A stretch of DNA of 64,000 bases from Geoglobus acetivorans (lineage in GTDB: Archaea; Halobacteriota; Archaeoglobi; Archaeoglobales; Archaeoglobaceae), in contig NZ_CP087714.1 in the NCBI RefSeq assembly GCF_039641995.1, forward strand, positions 992,001 to 1,056,000, written 5' to 3'. Under the pieces are notes generated by a model. The model saw only the letters and a program-made list of their open reading frames with translations, ran no database searches and was not told the DNA's origin. Of this stretch, positions 7,945 through 17,557 are shown one piece after another; the stretch's first letter is position 1, and each line of letters begins with the position of its first letter. Both the position numbers and the translations under genes were made by a program.

Positions 7945-8700
7945 ATGAAGGCCAAGGTTTTTGATCTTAATGGAGAAGTGGTTGAGGAAATCGAATTGCC
8001 GTCAGCATTCAATGAGGAATTCAGACCTGATTTAATCAGAAAGGCAGTTCATGCAATTCAGAGTCATAGAAGGCAGCCTTATGGTCCAAATCCGCTTTCA
8101 GGTACAAACTATGCTGCTGAAAACTGGGGTCCAGGCCATGGATATGCAAGGGTGCCGAGATGGAAAAATGGTAGCAGGGCTGTGAAGGTCCCGCAGGCCG
8201 TTGGTGGTAGAAGGGCACATCCACCGAAAGTGCAGAAGAAATGGGATGAAAAGATTAACAGGAAAGAAATGAGGAAAGCCCTGAAGTCTGCACTATCCGC
8301 GACACTTGATCCTGAAATTGTCAGTGCGAGAAATCACGTTTTTGAAGGCGACCTGCCAAAAATTGTTGTTGATGATTTTGAGACTCTTGAGAAGACCAAG
8401 GATGTTGCGAACGCTCTCAAGGCTCTTGGAGTATTCGGAGATGTGGAAAGGGCAAGAGCGACAAAAAGGGTCAGAGCTGGAAAAGGCAAGATGAGGGGCA
8501 GGAGATACAAGATGAAGAAGAGCGTTCTCATTGTGACCGGAAACAGCTCCAAGGTTCTGAAAGCAGCGAGAAACCTTCCGGGAGTGGATGCTGTTGAGGT
8601 CAGAAACCTCAACGTTGAACTCCTGGCTCCAGGTGGACATGCCGGGAGGCTGGTTGTTTATACGAAATCTGCTGTAAACTATCTGGGGGAGTGGTTATGA
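7945..8700 (+). CDS. rpl4: Ribosomal protein uL4
   Basis: 251 aa from ATG 7945, preceded by the GGTGA ribosome-binding stretch that overlaps the rpl3 stop. The frame is open from GTG 7936, but ATG gives the family start MKAKVFDLNGEVVEEIELP. The internal basic loop (RRQPYGPNPLSG, then GRRAHPPKVQKKW) lines the exit tunnel. The archaeal C-terminal segment with GKGKMRGRRYKMKKSVLIV is present. Same order as other Euryarchaeota. Confidence 0.96.
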   Translation: MKAKVFDLNGEVVEEIELPSAFNEEFRPDLIRKAVHAIQSHRRQPYGPNPLSGTNYAAENWGPGHGYARVPRWKNGSRAVKVPQAVGGRRAHPPKVQKKWDEKINRKEMRKALKSALSATLDPEIVSARNHVFEGDLPKIVVDDFETLEKTKDVANALKALGVFGDVERARATKRVRAGKGKMRGRRYKMKKSVLIVTGNSSKVLKAARNLPGVDAVEVRNLNVELLAPGGHAGRLVVYTKSAVNYLGEWL

Positions 8701-8942
8701 TACTCAAGGCATTCCTGATTACGGAAAAGACGACTATGCTTCTTGAGAAAAACGTTCTTACTGCGATAGTAGACATCAGAGCCGGCAAAAAGGAGATTGC
8801 GAAAGAGGTAGAGAGAAGGTTTGAGGTTGAAGTAGAGAAGGTCAACACCCTTATAACGCCCAAGGGTGAGAAGAAGGCATACATAAAGTTGAAACCTGAG
8901 TATTCTGCTGAAGAGCTGCTTTCAAAACTGGGTGTATTCTGA
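8697..8942 (+). CDS. rpl23: Ribosomal protein uL23
   Basis: 81 aa. It binds domain III of 23S rRNA at the tunnel exit and docks SRP54. Recognisable from FLITEKTTMLLEKNVLTAIVD (quoted up to 20 residues at the start of the gene) and the C-terminal KAYIKLKPEYSAEEL. ATG 8697 overlaps the rpl4 stop (ATGA), which I prefer over the GTG six bases earlier. Confidence 0.95.
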   Translation: MILKAFLITEKTTMLLEKNVLTAIVDIRAGKKEIAKEVERRFEVEVEKVNTLITPKGEKKAYIKLKPEYSAEELLSKLGVF

Positions 8943-8953
8943 GGTGATCTGAA

Positions 8954-9667
8954 ATGGGTAAGCGCATAATATCCCAGAATAGGGGAAAAGGAACTCCCAC
9001 TTACAGGGCTCCATCTCACAGGTACAAGGCTGATGTAAGGCATCTCAAATTCACGGGAGACGTTGTTGAAGCAAAAATAGAGGACGTTGTCCACGACTCG
9101 GCCAGAAATGGTCCTTTGTTCCTTGTAAGGCTTCCAGATGGAAGGAAGGAATACGTTCTTGCTGTGGAGGGCAAGGGCGTAGGAGACAGGATTCAGGCTG
9201 GAGAAAAAGCTGGGATCGATCTTGGCAATGTAACCTATCTCAAAAACATCCCTGAGGGAACACCGATATGCAATATCGAGCACATTCCGGGTGATGGTGG
9301 CAAATTTGCGAGGGCAAGTGGAACCTATGCCTTCGTTGTGGCTCACGAGGAAGACAGAGTGCTGGTTCAGCTTCCGTCAGGCACCATGAAATGGTTCAAC
9401 CCGATGTGCAGGGCGATGATCGGTGTGGTGGCTGGAGCTGGAAGGGCTGACAAACCGTTTGTAAAGGCAGGCAAGAAGTATCACAAGATGAAGAGCAAGG
9501 CAGCAAAATGGCCTCGTGTGAGGGGTGTGGCAATGAACGCTGTGGACCATCCATTTGGTGGCGGTAAGCATCAGCATGTTGGTAAGCCCAAGACAATCAG
9601 CAGAAATGCTCCTCCAGGAAGGAAGGTAGGTAGTATTGCTGCAAGAAGAACGGGTGTGAGGCGATAA
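8954..9667 (+). CDS. rpl2: Ribosomal protein uL2
   Basis: 237 aa, normal archaeal length. The peptidyl-transferase-associated C-terminal loop is present: [19 protein letters not shown], including the conserved His of the GGGKH turn. It has the N-terminal [20 protein letters not shown]. Shine-Dalgarno GAGGTGA precedes ATG 8954. Confidence 0.97.
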   Translation: MGKRIISQNRGKGTPTYRAPSHRYKADVRHLKFTGDVVEAKIEDVVHDSARNGPLFLVRLPDGRKEYVLAVEGKGVGDRIQAGEKAGIDLGNVTYLKNIPEGTPICNIEHIPGDGGKFARASGTYAFVVAHEEDRVLVQLPSGTMKWFNPMCRAMIGVVAGAGRADKPFVKAGKKYHKMKSKAAKWPRVRGVAMNAVDHPFGGGKHQHVGKPKTISRNAPPGRKVGSIAARRTGVRR

Positions 9668-9669
9668 TT

Positions 9670-10071
9670 ATGGCGCTGAAGAGTAAGGTAGTCAGGCCAA
9701 AAGAATTCAGGTATCGCGGTTACACGCTTGAAGAGTTGCAGAAGATGTCACTTGAGCAGATTGCTGAGCTATTGCCAGCAAGAGAAAGGAGAAAAATAAA
9801 GAGAGGCTTCACGGAGCAGGAAGAAAAGTTCCTTAGAAGGCTCAGGAAGAAAGGAACGGCAAGGACACACTGCAGGGACATGATTGTGTTACCTGAAATG
9901 GTCGGAAAGGTCATTTTCGTCTACAACGGCAAGGAGTTCGTCAGAGTAGAGGTGAAACCAGAAATGATCGGACACAGACTCGGTGAGTTTGCGCACACAA
10001 GGAGATTCGAGAAGCATTCTGGACCTGGTGTTGGTGCTACCAGAAGCAGTAAATTTGTGCCACTGAAGTGA
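9670..10071 (+). CDS. rps19: Ribosomal protein uS19
   Basis: 133 aa. 30S head protein. It has the archaeal N-terminal [17 protein letters not shown], the core [19 protein letters not shown] and the C-terminal [20 protein letters not shown]. Starts three bases after the rpl2 stop. Confidence 0.96.
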   Translation: MALKSKVVRPKEFRYRGYTLEELQKMSLEQIAELLPARERRKIKRGFTEQEEKFLRRLRKKGTARTHCRDMIVLPEMVGKVIFVYNGKEFVRVEVKPEMIGHRLGEFAHTRRFEKHSGPGVGATRSSKFVPLK

Positions 10072-10077
10072 TGACCT

Positions 10078-10539
10078 ATGGCGAGGGTTAATTATGCTTA
10101 CAGGCCAAAGGATGAGCTGAACGCAGCCAAAGCGATGGGATATGAGATGCCAATAAGCTTCAAACATGCCGTGGAGATCTGCAGGGCAATTAAAGGAAAG
10201 AAAATAGATGATGCAATCGAGTACCTTGAAGATGTCGTTGCCATGGAGAGAGCAGTTCCCTTCAAGAATCACAAGAAAAAGGTAGCTCACAAGAAAGGCC
10301 TTGAGAAATGGTATGCTGGTAGATATCCTGTCAAAGCATCCACCTACATCCTCAAGGTTCTTGAGAATCTGAAGGCAAATGCTGAATACAAGGGACTCGA
10401 GCTTAACAGGCTTGTTATAACACACGCACAGGCTAAGAAAGGCAGAGTAATCAAGAGATACATGCCGAGAGCATATGGTAGAGCTACTCCGAAGTTTAAG
10501 ATTCTCACGACAGTAGAAATTGTGGCCGAGGTGCGATAA
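10078..10539 (+). CDS. rpl22: Ribosomal protein uL22
   Basis: 153 aa. Lines the nascent-peptide tunnel. Archaeal form with the N-terminal ARVNYAYRPKDELNAAKAMG and the long beta-hairpin GRVIKRYMPRAYGRATP. Its stop TAA shares one base with the rps3 start. Confidence 0.96.
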   Translation: MARVNYAYRPKDELNAAKAMGYEMPISFKHAVEICRAIKGKKIDDAIEYLEDVVAMERAVPFKNHKKKVAHKKGLEKWYAGRYPVKASTYILKVLENLKANAEYKGLELNRLVITHAQAKKGRVIKRYMPRAYGRATPKFKILTTVEIVAEVR

Positions 10540-11219
10540 TGGCGGTGGAAAGAAAATTTGTTGAGGAAAGGGTAAGGAAGCTCAGGGTCAAAGAATGGAT
10601 CGTCGATGAGGTCAGGAACGCAGGGTTTGGTGGGATAGATATTGTTAGAACGCCTCTTGGAACTCAGGTAACACTCTTCGTCGAGAGACCGGGTCTTGTA
10701 ATTGGCAGGGGTGGAAGAAGAATAAAGAAACTCACTGACAGGCTCAAGGATTTCGGCCTCGACAATCCTCAGGTTGCAGTTGATGAGATCAAGAAGCCAG
10801 AGTTTAACGCTCAGCTCATGGCATCTCTCCTTGCAAGGGCACTTGAGAGGGGATGGTATTTTAGAAAGGCAGGATACAGGTTCCTTTACAGAATAATGGA
10901 TGCCGGTGCAAAGGGATGCGAAATTGAGATAAGCGGGAAGCTCACGAGCGAGAGAGCAAGAACTGAAAAGTTTGTGGCAGGGACAGTCATTCATACCGGT
11001 GAACCGGCCGAGAGCATGGTTGACGAGGGATTCGATATTGCGATCAAAAAACTGGGTGTGTATGGCATCAGGGTCAGAATAATCCCGCCTGATGTTGAGC
11101 TACCCGACGAAATTTATGTCAGGGATGTGGAGGTACAGGAAGAAGAGCCGGAGCCCGTTTCTGAGCAGAAGGAAGAGGTGAGTGCAAATGAGGATGCAGG
11201 AGATCAGAGAAATGAGTAG
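10539..11219 (+). CDS. rps3: Ribosomal protein uS3
   Basis: 226 aa. The N-terminal KH domain is recognisable by LVIGRGGRRIKKLTDRL (the GXXG RNA-binding loop). It is followed by the S3 C-terminal domain (GIRVRIIPPDVELPDE). The last 30 residues are strongly acidic (EEEPEPVSEQKEEVS), an extension seen in some archaeal S3. It overlaps the start of rpl29. Confidence 0.96.
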   Translation: MAVERKFVEERVRKLRVKEWIVDEVRNAGFGGIDIVRTPLGTQVTLFVERPGLVIGRGGRRIKKLTDRLKDFGLDNPQVAVDEIKKPEFNAQLMASLLARALERGWYFRKAGYRFLYRIMDAGAKGCEIEISGKLTSERARTEKFVAGTVIHTGEPAESMVDEGFDIAIKKLGVYGIRVRIIPPDVELPDEIYVRDVEVQEEEPEPVSEQKEEVSANEDAGDQRNE

Positions 11220-11385
11220 AGAGGAAAAACTAAAAAAATTGAACGAACTGGAGAACGAACTTCTGAGGCTGAGAACTCTCGTAAGGAGCGGTGGAGCACT
11301 GGAGAATCCGGGCCAGCTAAGGGCTGTAAGAAAAGACATCGCAAGGGTAAAGCTCGCTCTGAGGGAAGAAGGCTACAGGGTATAA
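11188..11385 (+). CDS. rpl29: Ribosomal protein uL29
   Basis: 65 aa coiled-coil protein of the tunnel exit. Recognisable by MSREEKLKKLNELENELLRL and RAVRKDIARVKLALRE. I chose ATG 11188 because GAGGTGA lies six bases upstream; GTG 11182 is the longer alternative. It overlaps rps3 by 32 nt. Confidence 0.93.
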   Translation: MRMQEIREMSREEKLKKLNELENELLRLRTLVRSGGALENPGQLRAVRKDIARVKLALREEGYRV

Positions 11386-11387
11386 AG

Positions 11388-11660
11388 GTGCTGGCGAGAG
11401 ACTGGATTGGACTGAGTGTTGAGGTGGTGGAGAGTCCTAACAAATTTGAAGCGGGTCTGAAGGGCATGGTGGTTGATGAGACGATGAGGACTTTGAAGCT
11501 GAAGACTGAAAATGGTCTCAAGACCGTTGCAAAGGAAGGAAGGAAGTTTGCAGTGATGGTCGAAGGACGCAGGTATCTTGTCGATGGCAGTCTGATCTCC
11601 TTCAGACCCGAAGAAAGAATAATGAGAGGTATGATGCTCGTAAGCAGAATGAAAGGGTGA
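11388..11660 (+). CDS. rnp1: RNase P protein component 1 (Rpp29/Pop4)
   Basis: 90 aa from a GTG start. Subunit of the RNase P ribonucleoprotein that matures tRNA 5' ends; pairs with Rpp21. The Sm-like barrel is visible in WIGLSVEVVESPNKFEAGLK, GMVVDETMRTLKL and FAVMVEGRRYLVDGSLISFR. It sits between rpl29 and rps17 as in many archaea. The aIF1 (SUI1) gene often found beside it is absent. Confidence 0.93.
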   Translation: MLARDWIGLSVEVVESPNKFEAGLKGMVVDETMRTLKLKTENGLKTVAKEGRKFAVMVEGRRYLVDGSLISFRPEERIMRGMMLVSRMKG

Positions 11661-11666
11661 TGGTGG

Positions 11667-11990
11667 ATGAGAGATATTGGAATTAATGTTAATCCTCCTG
11701 AAAAGGAATGTAACGACAAAAACTGTCCGTTTCACGGAAGTCTTTCTGTGAGGGGTCAGATATTCAGAGGCCGGGTTGTAAAGACATACGAAAAATCTGC
11801 CGTGATTGAAAGGGAGCTGATCAGGTACGTGCCAAAATATGAGAGATACCTGAAAAAGAGGAGCAAGATGCATGCACACAATCCTCCGTGCATAGATGCC
11901 AAGCCAGGAGACATTGTAACGATTGCTGAATGCAGACCGATAAGCAAGACAAAAAGCTTTGTGATAGTTGAGAGGGTGGTGGAGGAATGA
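11667..11990 (+). CDS. rps17: Ribosomal protein uS17
   Basis: 107 aa, archaeal form with the N-terminal [20 protein letters not shown], then the OB-fold core [29 protein letters not shown] stretch lies just before the ATG. Overlaps rpl14 by four bases. Confidence 0.96.
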   Translation: MRDIGINVNPPEKECNDKNCPFHGSLSVRGQIFRGRVVKTYEKSAVIERELIRYVPKYERYLKKRSKMHAHNPPCIDAKPGDIVTIAECRPISKTKSFVIVERVVEE

Positions 11991-12385
11991 AGGCGAAGAA
12001 AGCGGTTGTTCCAAGGGCGTTACCAACAGGAGCCAGGCTGGTATGTGCTGACAATACAGGTGCAAGGGAACTTGAGATAATCGCTGTTAAGACTTACAAG
12101 GGTGTGAGGAGGAGATACCCTGCTGCTGGGGTTGGTGACATTGTTGTTGTCAGTGTTAAGAAGGGCAGTCCCGATATACGAAAGCAGGTTCACTATGCAG
12201 TTATTGTCAGACAGAGGAAGGAATATCGCAGGCCTGATGGAACAAGGGTCAAATTTGAGGATAACGCTGCTGTGATCACAGATCCAAGCGGCAATCCAAA
12301 GGGAACTGAGATAAGAGGACCTGTTGCAAGAGAAGCAGCTGAAAGATTCAGCAAAATTGGCTCTATAGCCACGATAATTGTGTGA
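11987..12385 (+). CDS. rpl14: Ribosomal protein uL14
   Basis: 132 aa. It has the near-invariant [17 protein letters not shown] and the C-terminal [11 protein letters not shown]. Helps form inter-subunit bridges and the factor-binding surface. ATGA overlap with rps17. Confidence 0.97.
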   Translation: MKAKKAVVPRALPTGARLVCADNTGARELEIIAVKTYKGVRRRYPAAGVGDIVVVSVKKGSPDIRKQVHYAVIVRQRKEYRRPDGTRVKFEDNAAVITDPSGNPKGTEIRGPVAREAAERFSKIGSIATIIV

Positions 12386-12394
12386 GGTGATATC

Positions 12395-12742
12395 ATGTCA
12401 AAACAACCCAGAAAGCAGAGAAAGAAGGTATATGAGGCAAAACTCCATCAGAGGCACAGGTTCCTTCATGCGACTCTCTCCAAGGAATTGAGGAAAAAAT
12501 ATGGCAAGAGAACAATCAGGATAAGAAAAGGGGACAAGGTTAAGGTGATGAGAGGCAACTTTGCTGGGCATACTGGCAAGGTTCTCGAAGTTGACATGAA
12601 AAGACTCAGGATCCTCATCGAGGGTGTTGTGGTTAAGAAAGCGAACGGTGAGGAAGTTTCCCTGCCCACCCATCCATCCAACGTTATGATTGTCGAGCTT
12701 GGAGAGGGAGATGAGGTTAGAGAAAAAATCCTTAAGAGGTGA
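12395..12742 (+). CDS. rpl24: Ribosomal protein uL24
   Basis: 115 aa. The KOW motif is clear ([20 protein letters not shown]), preceded by the archaeal N-terminal helix [20 protein letters not shown]. Shine-Dalgarno GAGGTGAT precedes ATG 12395. Confidence 0.96.
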   Translation: MSKQPRKQRKKVYEAKLHQRHRFLHATLSKELRKKYGKRTIRIRKGDKVKVMRGNFAGHTGKVLEVDMKRLRILIEGVVVKKANGEEVSLPTHPSNVMIVELGEGDEVREKILKR

Positions 12743-12747
12743 TTTTC

Positions 12748-13446
12748 ATGCATCAGAAAAGATTAAGCGCACCGAAGACATATAAAGTTCCAAGAAAGGT
12801 TAAGAAATGGTTGGTGAGACCTTCACCGGGCCCTCATGATAGGAATGCTCTTCCACTTTTAGTGGTTGTTAGAGATTTCCTCGAACTTGCTGATACTGCA
12901 AGAGAGGCGAGGAGAGTGATTGCCAGTGGCGAGATTCTGGTTGACGGCATTCCCCGGAGAGACTACAAATTCCCGGTAGGCTTTTTCGATATAGTTTCGG
13001 TTCCAAAAATGGATGTCAATTACAGGATCGTCTTCGACGAAAAGGGCAGATATGTTCCAATAGAAGTGGAGGACCACGATAAGAAGCTTTACAGAATCAA
13101 CAATAAAACCACGCTTAAAGGAGGAGTGGTTCAGCTCAACCTGTTCGATGGGACGAACATAATTGGCTCAAATGAATTCAAAACAAAGGATAGTGTTCTG
13201 GTAAAGATTCCTGAGAAGGAGATCTTGCAGCATCTCAGGTTCGAAGAGGGCGCTCTTGTAGTTGTTACAGGAGGCACACATGCAGGTGAACTTGCAAGGC
13301 TCAAATCGTACAAGGTGGTCAGAGGTTCGGCACCAAATCTCGTGACAATCGAGATCGGGGGCAACGAGTACACAACAGTTGAACAATACATTTTCGTTGT
13401 TGGCTCAAAGGATGATGAAAAGCCAGTGATCGATCTGGGGGTGTAG
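12748..13446 (+). CDS. rps4e: Ribosomal protein eS4
   Basis: 232 aa, archaeal/eukaryotic S4e with no bacterial homologue. Domain order is an N-terminal HQKRLSAPKTYKVPRK, an S4 RNA-binding domain (ASGEILVDGIPRRDYKFPVG) and a KOW segment near the C-terminus (GALVVVTGGTHAGELARLK). I chose ATG 12748 (MHQKRL) with GAGGTGA upstream over the GTG at 12739. Confidence 0.96.
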   Translation: MHQKRLSAPKTYKVPRKVKKWLVRPSPGPHDRNALPLLVVVRDFLELADTAREARRVIASGEILVDGIPRRDYKFPVGFFDIVSVPKMDVNYRIVFDEKGRYVPIEVEDHDKKLYRINNKTTLKGGVVQLNLFDGTNIIGSNEFKTKDSVLVKIPEKEILQHLRFEEGALVVVTGGTHAGELARLKSYKVVRGSAPNLVTIEIGGNEYTTVEQYIFVVGSKDDEKPVIDLGV

Positions 13447-13450
13447 CTAA

Positions 13451-13951
13451 ATGAATCCGATGAGAGAAGTGATAATTGACAAGGTCGTTATAAATATCGG
13501 AGTCGGGGAGAGTGGGGAAAGACAGAAGAGGGCTCTTCAACTCCTTGAGGAACTCACCGGAAAGCAGCCAACCTCAACATATTCAAAGAAGACGATCAGA
13601 AACTTTGGAATTCGAAAAGGTGAAGCAATTGGTGCTAAAGTAACTCTCAGAGGTGATGATGCTCTTGAATTCTTGAAGAGAGCCCTAACTGTCAAGGAAT
13701 TCCGGCTGAGCAGAAGGCAGATTAGCGATGGAAACTTTTCATTCGGCATTCAGGAGCATATTGACCTTCCGGGTGTTGATTACGATCCGGATATGGGCAT
13801 ATATGGAATGGATGTTGTGGTGTCTCTCAAGAGGAGGGGCTACAGGGTTGCGAGAAGAAAAATTGCGAAGAGCAAGATTGGTAAACCTCATAGGGTAACT
13901 AAGGAAGATACGATAGAGTTTCTCAAATCACTCGGTGTGGAGGTTGAATGA
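13451..13951 (+). CDS. rpl5: Ribosomal protein uL5
   Basis: 166 aa. 5S rRNA-binding protein, recognised by [39 protein letters not shown]-like sequence and [15 protein letters not shown]. Another in-frame ATG lies three codons in. It ends at the start of rps14. Confidence 0.96.
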   Translation: MNPMREVIIDKVVINIGVGESGERQKRALQLLEELTGKQPTSTYSKKTIRNFGIRKGEAIGAKVTLRGDDALEFLKRALTVKEFRLSRRQISDGNFSFGIQEHIDLPGVDYDPDMGIYGMDVVVSLKRRGYRVARRKIAKSKIGKPHRVTKEDTIEFLKSLGVEVE

Positions 13952-13953
13952 TT

Positions 13954-14109
13954 ATGGCGAAGGAAAGAACCAAGAGGTTTGGTAGGAACGCTAATCCCTG
14001 CAGAAGATGTGGGAGAAAACGAGGCGTAGTGCGGAAATACGGTCTTTACCTCTGCAGGCAGTGCTTCAGAGAGGTTGCTAAGGAGCTTGGTTTTAAGAAA
14101 TACTGGTGA
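13954..14109 (+). CDS. rps14: Ribosomal protein uS14, zinc-binding form
   Basis: 51 aa. Reads [20 protein letters not shown], then a basic stretch and [21 protein letters not shown]. The CxxC...CxxC zinc ribbon (CRRC and CRQC) marks the C+ form of S14 universal in archaea. It lies between rpl5 and rps8 as expected. ATG 13948, two codons upstream in frame, is an alternative start. Confidence 0.95.
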   Translation: MAKERTKRFGRNANPCRRCGRKRGVVRKYGLYLCRQCFREVAKELGFKKYW

Positions 14110-14118
14110 GGTGGTATA

Positions 14119-14508
14119 ATGCAGCTTGATGCAGTATCAAACGCAATGTCAGCAATAAAAAATGCAGAGGTCATCGGAAAATCGAAGGTGGAAATAAGGC
14201 CAGCTTCAAAGCTTGTCGGTAAGATTCTCGCGGTCATGAAGGATTATGGCTACATTAAGGGCTTTGAAGTCAAGGATGATCCCAAAGGTGGTGCGATTGT
14301 TGTTGAACTCAGCGGGAGAATCAATGATTGTGGTGCAGTGCGGCCGAGGTTTTCAGTGAAGAGAACAGAATACGAAAAGTTTGAAAAGAGATATCTGCCT
14401 GCGAGAGATTTTGGAATCCTCATCGTCTCGACAACTGAAGGTGTGATGTCCCAGAAAGATGCCATAGAAAGAGGACTGGGCGGGGTTTTGCTTGCTTACG
14501 TCTACTGA
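14119..14508 (+). CDS. rps8: Ribosomal protein uS8
   Basis: 129 aa. Has [18 protein letters not shown] at the N-terminus and the RNA-binding C-terminal [25 protein letters not shown] ribosome-binding stretch precedes the ATG. Confidence 0.96.
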   Translation: MQLDAVSNAMSAIKNAEVIGKSKVEIRPASKLVGKILAVMKDYGYIKGFEVKDDPKGGAIVVELSGRINDCGAVRPRFSVKRTEYEKFEKRYLPARDFGILIVSTTEGVMSQKDAIERGLGGVLLAYVY

Positions 14509-14518
14509 GGTGGTTGCA

Positions 14519-15055
14519 ATGGAAGAAAGGTTTGTAGAGGTACCAGAAAATGTCACCCTCGAAATTCAGGGAGATGGAGTTAATGGATATACTATCAAGG
14601 TTAGCGGACCTAAGGGGAACAATGAGCGATTTCTGAAGTACAGAGGCATTTTCATTGAAAAACTTGACGGAAAGGTCAGGGTGTACACTGAGGACAGGAA
14701 ATCGAAGGTTAAGGCCATGGTGGGTACTTTTGCCGCTCACATCAATAATCTGATCAGGGGTGTTACTGAAGGATTCGAATATAGACTCAGAATACTCTAT
14801 TCCCACTTCCCCATGAAGGTAAGGGTTGAGGGCAAAGAAGTAATTATCGAGAACTTCCTTGGAGAAAAACATCCAAGAAAGGCAAGAATATTTGGCAGAG
14901 CTGAGGTAAAAGTACAGGGTAATGAAATTATCGTAACCGGCGTGGACAAGGAGGAATGTGGTCAGACAGCAGCAAATATTGAGCAGGCTACAAAGAAAAA
15001 GAATCTGGATATTAGAGTGTTCCAGGATGGAATTTACATTGTTGAAAAGCCGTGA
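14519..15055 (+). CDS. rpl6: Ribosomal protein uL6
   Basis: 178 aa from ATG 14519 ([16 protein letters not shown]), which has GAGGTGG just upstream. The frame is open nine codons further into rps8 but that extension is not conserved. Two L6 repeats are visible, the second with [14 protein letters not shown] and [18 protein letters not shown]. Confidence 0.96.
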   Translation: MEERFVEVPENVTLEIQGDGVNGYTIKVSGPKGNNERFLKYRGIFIEKLDGKVRVYTEDRKSKVKAMVGTFAAHINNLIRGVTEGFEYRLRILYSHFPMKVRVEGKEVIIENFLGEKHPRKARIFGRAEVKVQGNEIIVTGVDKEECGQTAANIEQATKKKNLDIRVFQDGIYIVEKP

Positions 15056-15065
15056 GGTGGTTTGA

Positions 15066-15479
15066 ATGAATCCAAATCTGCCAAAGGAAAAAGTTAGGCT
15101 TCTAAAGCTCAGAAGAAGGATGAAATCGAGAAAGCCTGAATTCAGACACTTTGAAGCTCATAAAAAGCTCAAGCTCAAAGACCTTGGATGGAGAAGGCCG
15201 AGGGGCAGACACAATAAGTGGAGAGAAAGATATGGTGGAAAGTGGAGTGGCAGAGTACTCCCGAACCCGGGATTTTCATCGCCTGCAGGAGTACGGGGCT
15301 TGCACCCATCGGGATACGAAGAGGTGTTGATCCACAATCCAAAGGAGCTTGAGAGTGTGAACCCTGAGTTTCAGGCAGTAAGGATTGCATCAAGGGTTGG
15401 GCTTAAAAAGAGGCTGTTGATTGAGGAAAAGGCCAAGGAATTGGGAATAAAGGTGCTCAATCCGGTTAAGGGTGATTGA
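15066..15479 (+). CDS. rpl32e: Ribosomal protein eL32
   Basis: 137 aa. Archaeal/eukaryotic protein recognised by KPEFRHFEAHKKLKLKDLGW and GFSSPAGVRGLHPSGYEEVL. Lies in the usual rpl6-rpl32e-rpl19e order. Confidence 0.96.
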   Translation: MNPNLPKEKVRLLKLRRRMKSRKPEFRHFEAHKKLKLKDLGWRRPRGRHNKWRERYGGKWSGRVLPNPGFSSPAGVRGLHPSGYEEVLIHNPKELESVNPEFQAVRIASRVGLKKRLLIEEKAKELGIKVLNPVKGD

Positions 15480-15480
15480 A

Positions 15481-15927
15481 ATGAATCTGAAATTCCAGAG
15501 GAAGTTGGCAGCTGAGATACTTGATTGTGGCGTTCACAGGGTCTGGATGGACCCCGATGCTCTTGACGAGATTGCGGGCGCAGCAACAAAAGAGGACGTA
15601 AGAGAATTAATTGAGAGAGGGCTGATAAGGAGAAAGCCTGTAAATGGCATAAGCAGAGCGAGAATAAACAAGAGAAAAGCCCAGAGAAAGAAGGGGAGAC
15701 GGAGAGGTCATGGAAGGAGGAAGGGAAGAGCTACTGCAAGAATGCCCAGGAAGAGGGCATGGATCATCAGGATCAGAGCCCTGAGAAAAAGACTCAGGCA
15801 GCTTAAGGAGGAGGGAGCTCTTGATGCTAAGACTTACCGGATGCTTTACAGGAAGGCAAAGGGTGGCGAGTTCAGGAGCATAGCTCACCTTAATCAGTAT
15901 CTTGAAACACATGGTTTGCTGAGGTGA
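15481..15927 (+). CDS. rpl19e: Ribosomal protein eL19
   Basis: 148 aa from ATG 15481 (MNLKFQRKLAAEILDCG), with GGTGA upstream that also overlaps the rpl32e stop. The very basic central helix (RKKGRRRGHGRRKGRA) inserts into rRNA. The C-terminus ends YLETHGLLR. Confidence 0.96.
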   Translation: MNLKFQRKLAAEILDCGVHRVWMDPDALDEIAGAATKEDVRELIERGLIRRKPVNGISRARINKRKAQRKKGRRRGHGRRKGRATARMPRKRAWIIRIRALRKRLRQLKEEGALDAKTYRMLYRKAKGGEFRSIAHLNQYLETHGLLR

Positions 15928-15932
15928 TTTAA

Positions 15933-16490
15933 ATGGCAAAAGGTCCAGCATATAAGGTTCCGTACAGGAGAAGGAGAGAGGGCAAAACAAATTATAGGAA
16001 GAGGTTGAAACTCCTCCTTTCAAGAAAACCAAGACTAGTTGTCAGAATTACGAATAGGAGGGTCATCGCTCAGATTGTGGATTACCATCCAGATGGTGAC
16101 AGGACTCTCGTTTATGCGGATTCAAAGGAGCTTGAAAAATATGGATGGAAAGGGGATCTGAATAACACACCCGCTGCGTATCTCACTGGCTTGCTCATTG
16201 GTAAGAAGGCGCTTGGTGCAGGAATAGAAGAGGCTATCCTCGATATTGGCCTGAAGACTCCGTCAAAAGGTGCAAGAATCTTCGCTGTGCTCAAGGGTGC
16301 GGTTGAAGCAGGCCTCGAGGTTCCGCACAGTGACGGAATACTGCCTGATGATTCTAGGACCAGAGGTGAACACATCGCGCAGTATTACGAACAGAACCCA
16401 GAAAAATTCTCGGAATACGAAAAGAGAGGGTTGAAACCTACAGAACTTCCCGGCCATGTTGATGATGTAAAATCAAAGATTATGGGGTGA
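15933..16490 (+). CDS. rpl18: Ribosomal protein uL18
   Basis: 185 aa, the long archaeal form of the 5S rRNA-binding protein. N-terminal [20 protein letters not shown]; core [15 protein letters not shown] and [21 protein letters not shown]-terminal [12 protein letters not shown]. Confidence 0.96.
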   Translation: MAKGPAYKVPYRRRREGKTNYRKRLKLLLSRKPRLVVRITNRRVIAQIVDYHPDGDRTLVYADSKELEKYGWKGDLNNTPAAYLTGLLIGKKALGAGIEEAILDIGLKTPSKGARIFAVLKGAVEAGLEVPHSDGILPDDSRTRGEHIAQYYEQNPEKFSEYEKRGLKPTELPGHVDDVKSKIMG

Positions 16491-16494
16491 TTGA

Positions 16495-17085
16495 ATGGAG
16501 TGGAAACCACGAACCAGACTGGGGAGACTTGTAGCAGAAGGAAAGATAAAGACGATTGATGAAGCAATAGCCAGTGGCCTTCCATTAAAAGAGCCGGAAA
16601 TAGTTGATGTTCTCCTTCCTGACCTTGAAGATGAAGTTCTCGAGATCAATCTTGTTCAGAGAATGACCGACAGCGGCAGGAGGTTGAAGTTCAGGGTTAC
16701 CGCTGTTGTGGGTAACAGGAACGGTTACGTTGGCATTGGTGTGGGGAAGGCGTCTCAGGTAGCTCCTGCAATTCAGAAAGCAATCAGAAATGCAAAAATA
16801 AATCTTTTCAGGGTTCAACTTGGATGCGGCTCCTGGGAGTGTGGTTGTGGAGGAGAACACAGTGTTCCTGCGAAGGTCAAAGGAACGGCAGGAAGCGTTG
16901 AGGTTACGCTCATTCCCGGACCAAAAGGACTTGGACTTGTTGCAGGAGATGTTGCAAAGAAGGTGCTTGAGCTTGCTGGAGTCAAGGATGTCTGGACCTT
17001 CACAAGGGGTCAGACCAAAACAACAATAAACTTTGCAAAAGCTACTTTTGAAGCGCTCAGGCAGACTGTATATCTCAAGAGGTGA
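16495..17085 (+). CDS. rps5: Ribosomal protein uS5
   Basis: 196 aa. The double-stranded RNA-binding N-terminal half holds [20 protein letters not shown]. The C-terminal half has [20 protein letters not shown]. Archaeal Cys-rich insertion [14 protein letters not shown] is present. Overlaps the rpl30 frame by GTGATTG leader only. Confidence 0.96.
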   Translation: MEWKPRTRLGRLVAEGKIKTIDEAIASGLPLKEPEIVDVLLPDLEDEVLEINLVQRMTDSGRRLKFRVTAVVGNRNGYVGIGVGKASQVAPAIQKAIRNAKINLFRVQLGCGSWECGCGGEHSVPAKVKGTAGSVEVTLIPGPKGLGLVAGDVAKKVLELAGVKDVWTFTRGQTKTTINFAKATFEALRQTVYLKR

Positions 17086-17090
17086 TTGTG

Positions 17091-17552
17091 ATGCTGGCAG
17101 TAATCAGGCTCAGAGGTCAGATAGATGTTCATAGGAAAATTAAGGACACCCTCAGGCTGTTGAGACTTCATAAGAGGTACCACTGTGTCATTGTGCCGGA
17201 CACTCCATCCTATCGTGGAATGCTTCAGATCGTGAAGGATTATGTGGCTTATGGTGAAATAGATGCAGAAACACTTGCATTGCTTTTGAGAAATAGAGGC
17301 AGGCTTGTTGGCAACAGAAAACTCACGGATGAATACGTTAAGGAGAAAACGGGATATGAGAGCATCGAAGAGTTTGCAAAGGCTGTCGTTGAGGGTAAAG
17401 CAAGTCTGAAGGACTTGCCAGAGCTTAAGCCTGTGTTCAGATTGCACCCTCCCAGGGGTGGACTGAAGAGCATCAAGTGGCATTACGGATATGGCGGAGA
17501 TCTGGGATACCACGGTGAGGATATCTCCAAACTGATTTACAGGATGAGGTGA
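17091..17552 (+). CDS. rpl30: Ribosomal protein uL30
   Basis: 153 aa, long archaeal L30. N-terminal [20 protein letters not shown], then [23 protein letters not shown] 17091 follows GAGGTGA; the GTG at 17082 overlaps the rps5 stop and is less likely. Confidence 0.95.
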   Translation: MLAVIRLRGQIDVHRKIKDTLRLLRLHKRYHCVIVPDTPSYRGMLQIVKDYVAYGEIDAETLALLLRNRGRLVGNRKLTDEYVKEKTGYESIEEFAKAVVEGKASLKDLPELKPVFRLHPPRGGLKSIKWHYGYGGDLGYHGEDISKLIYRMR

Positions 17553-17557
17553 TTGCA

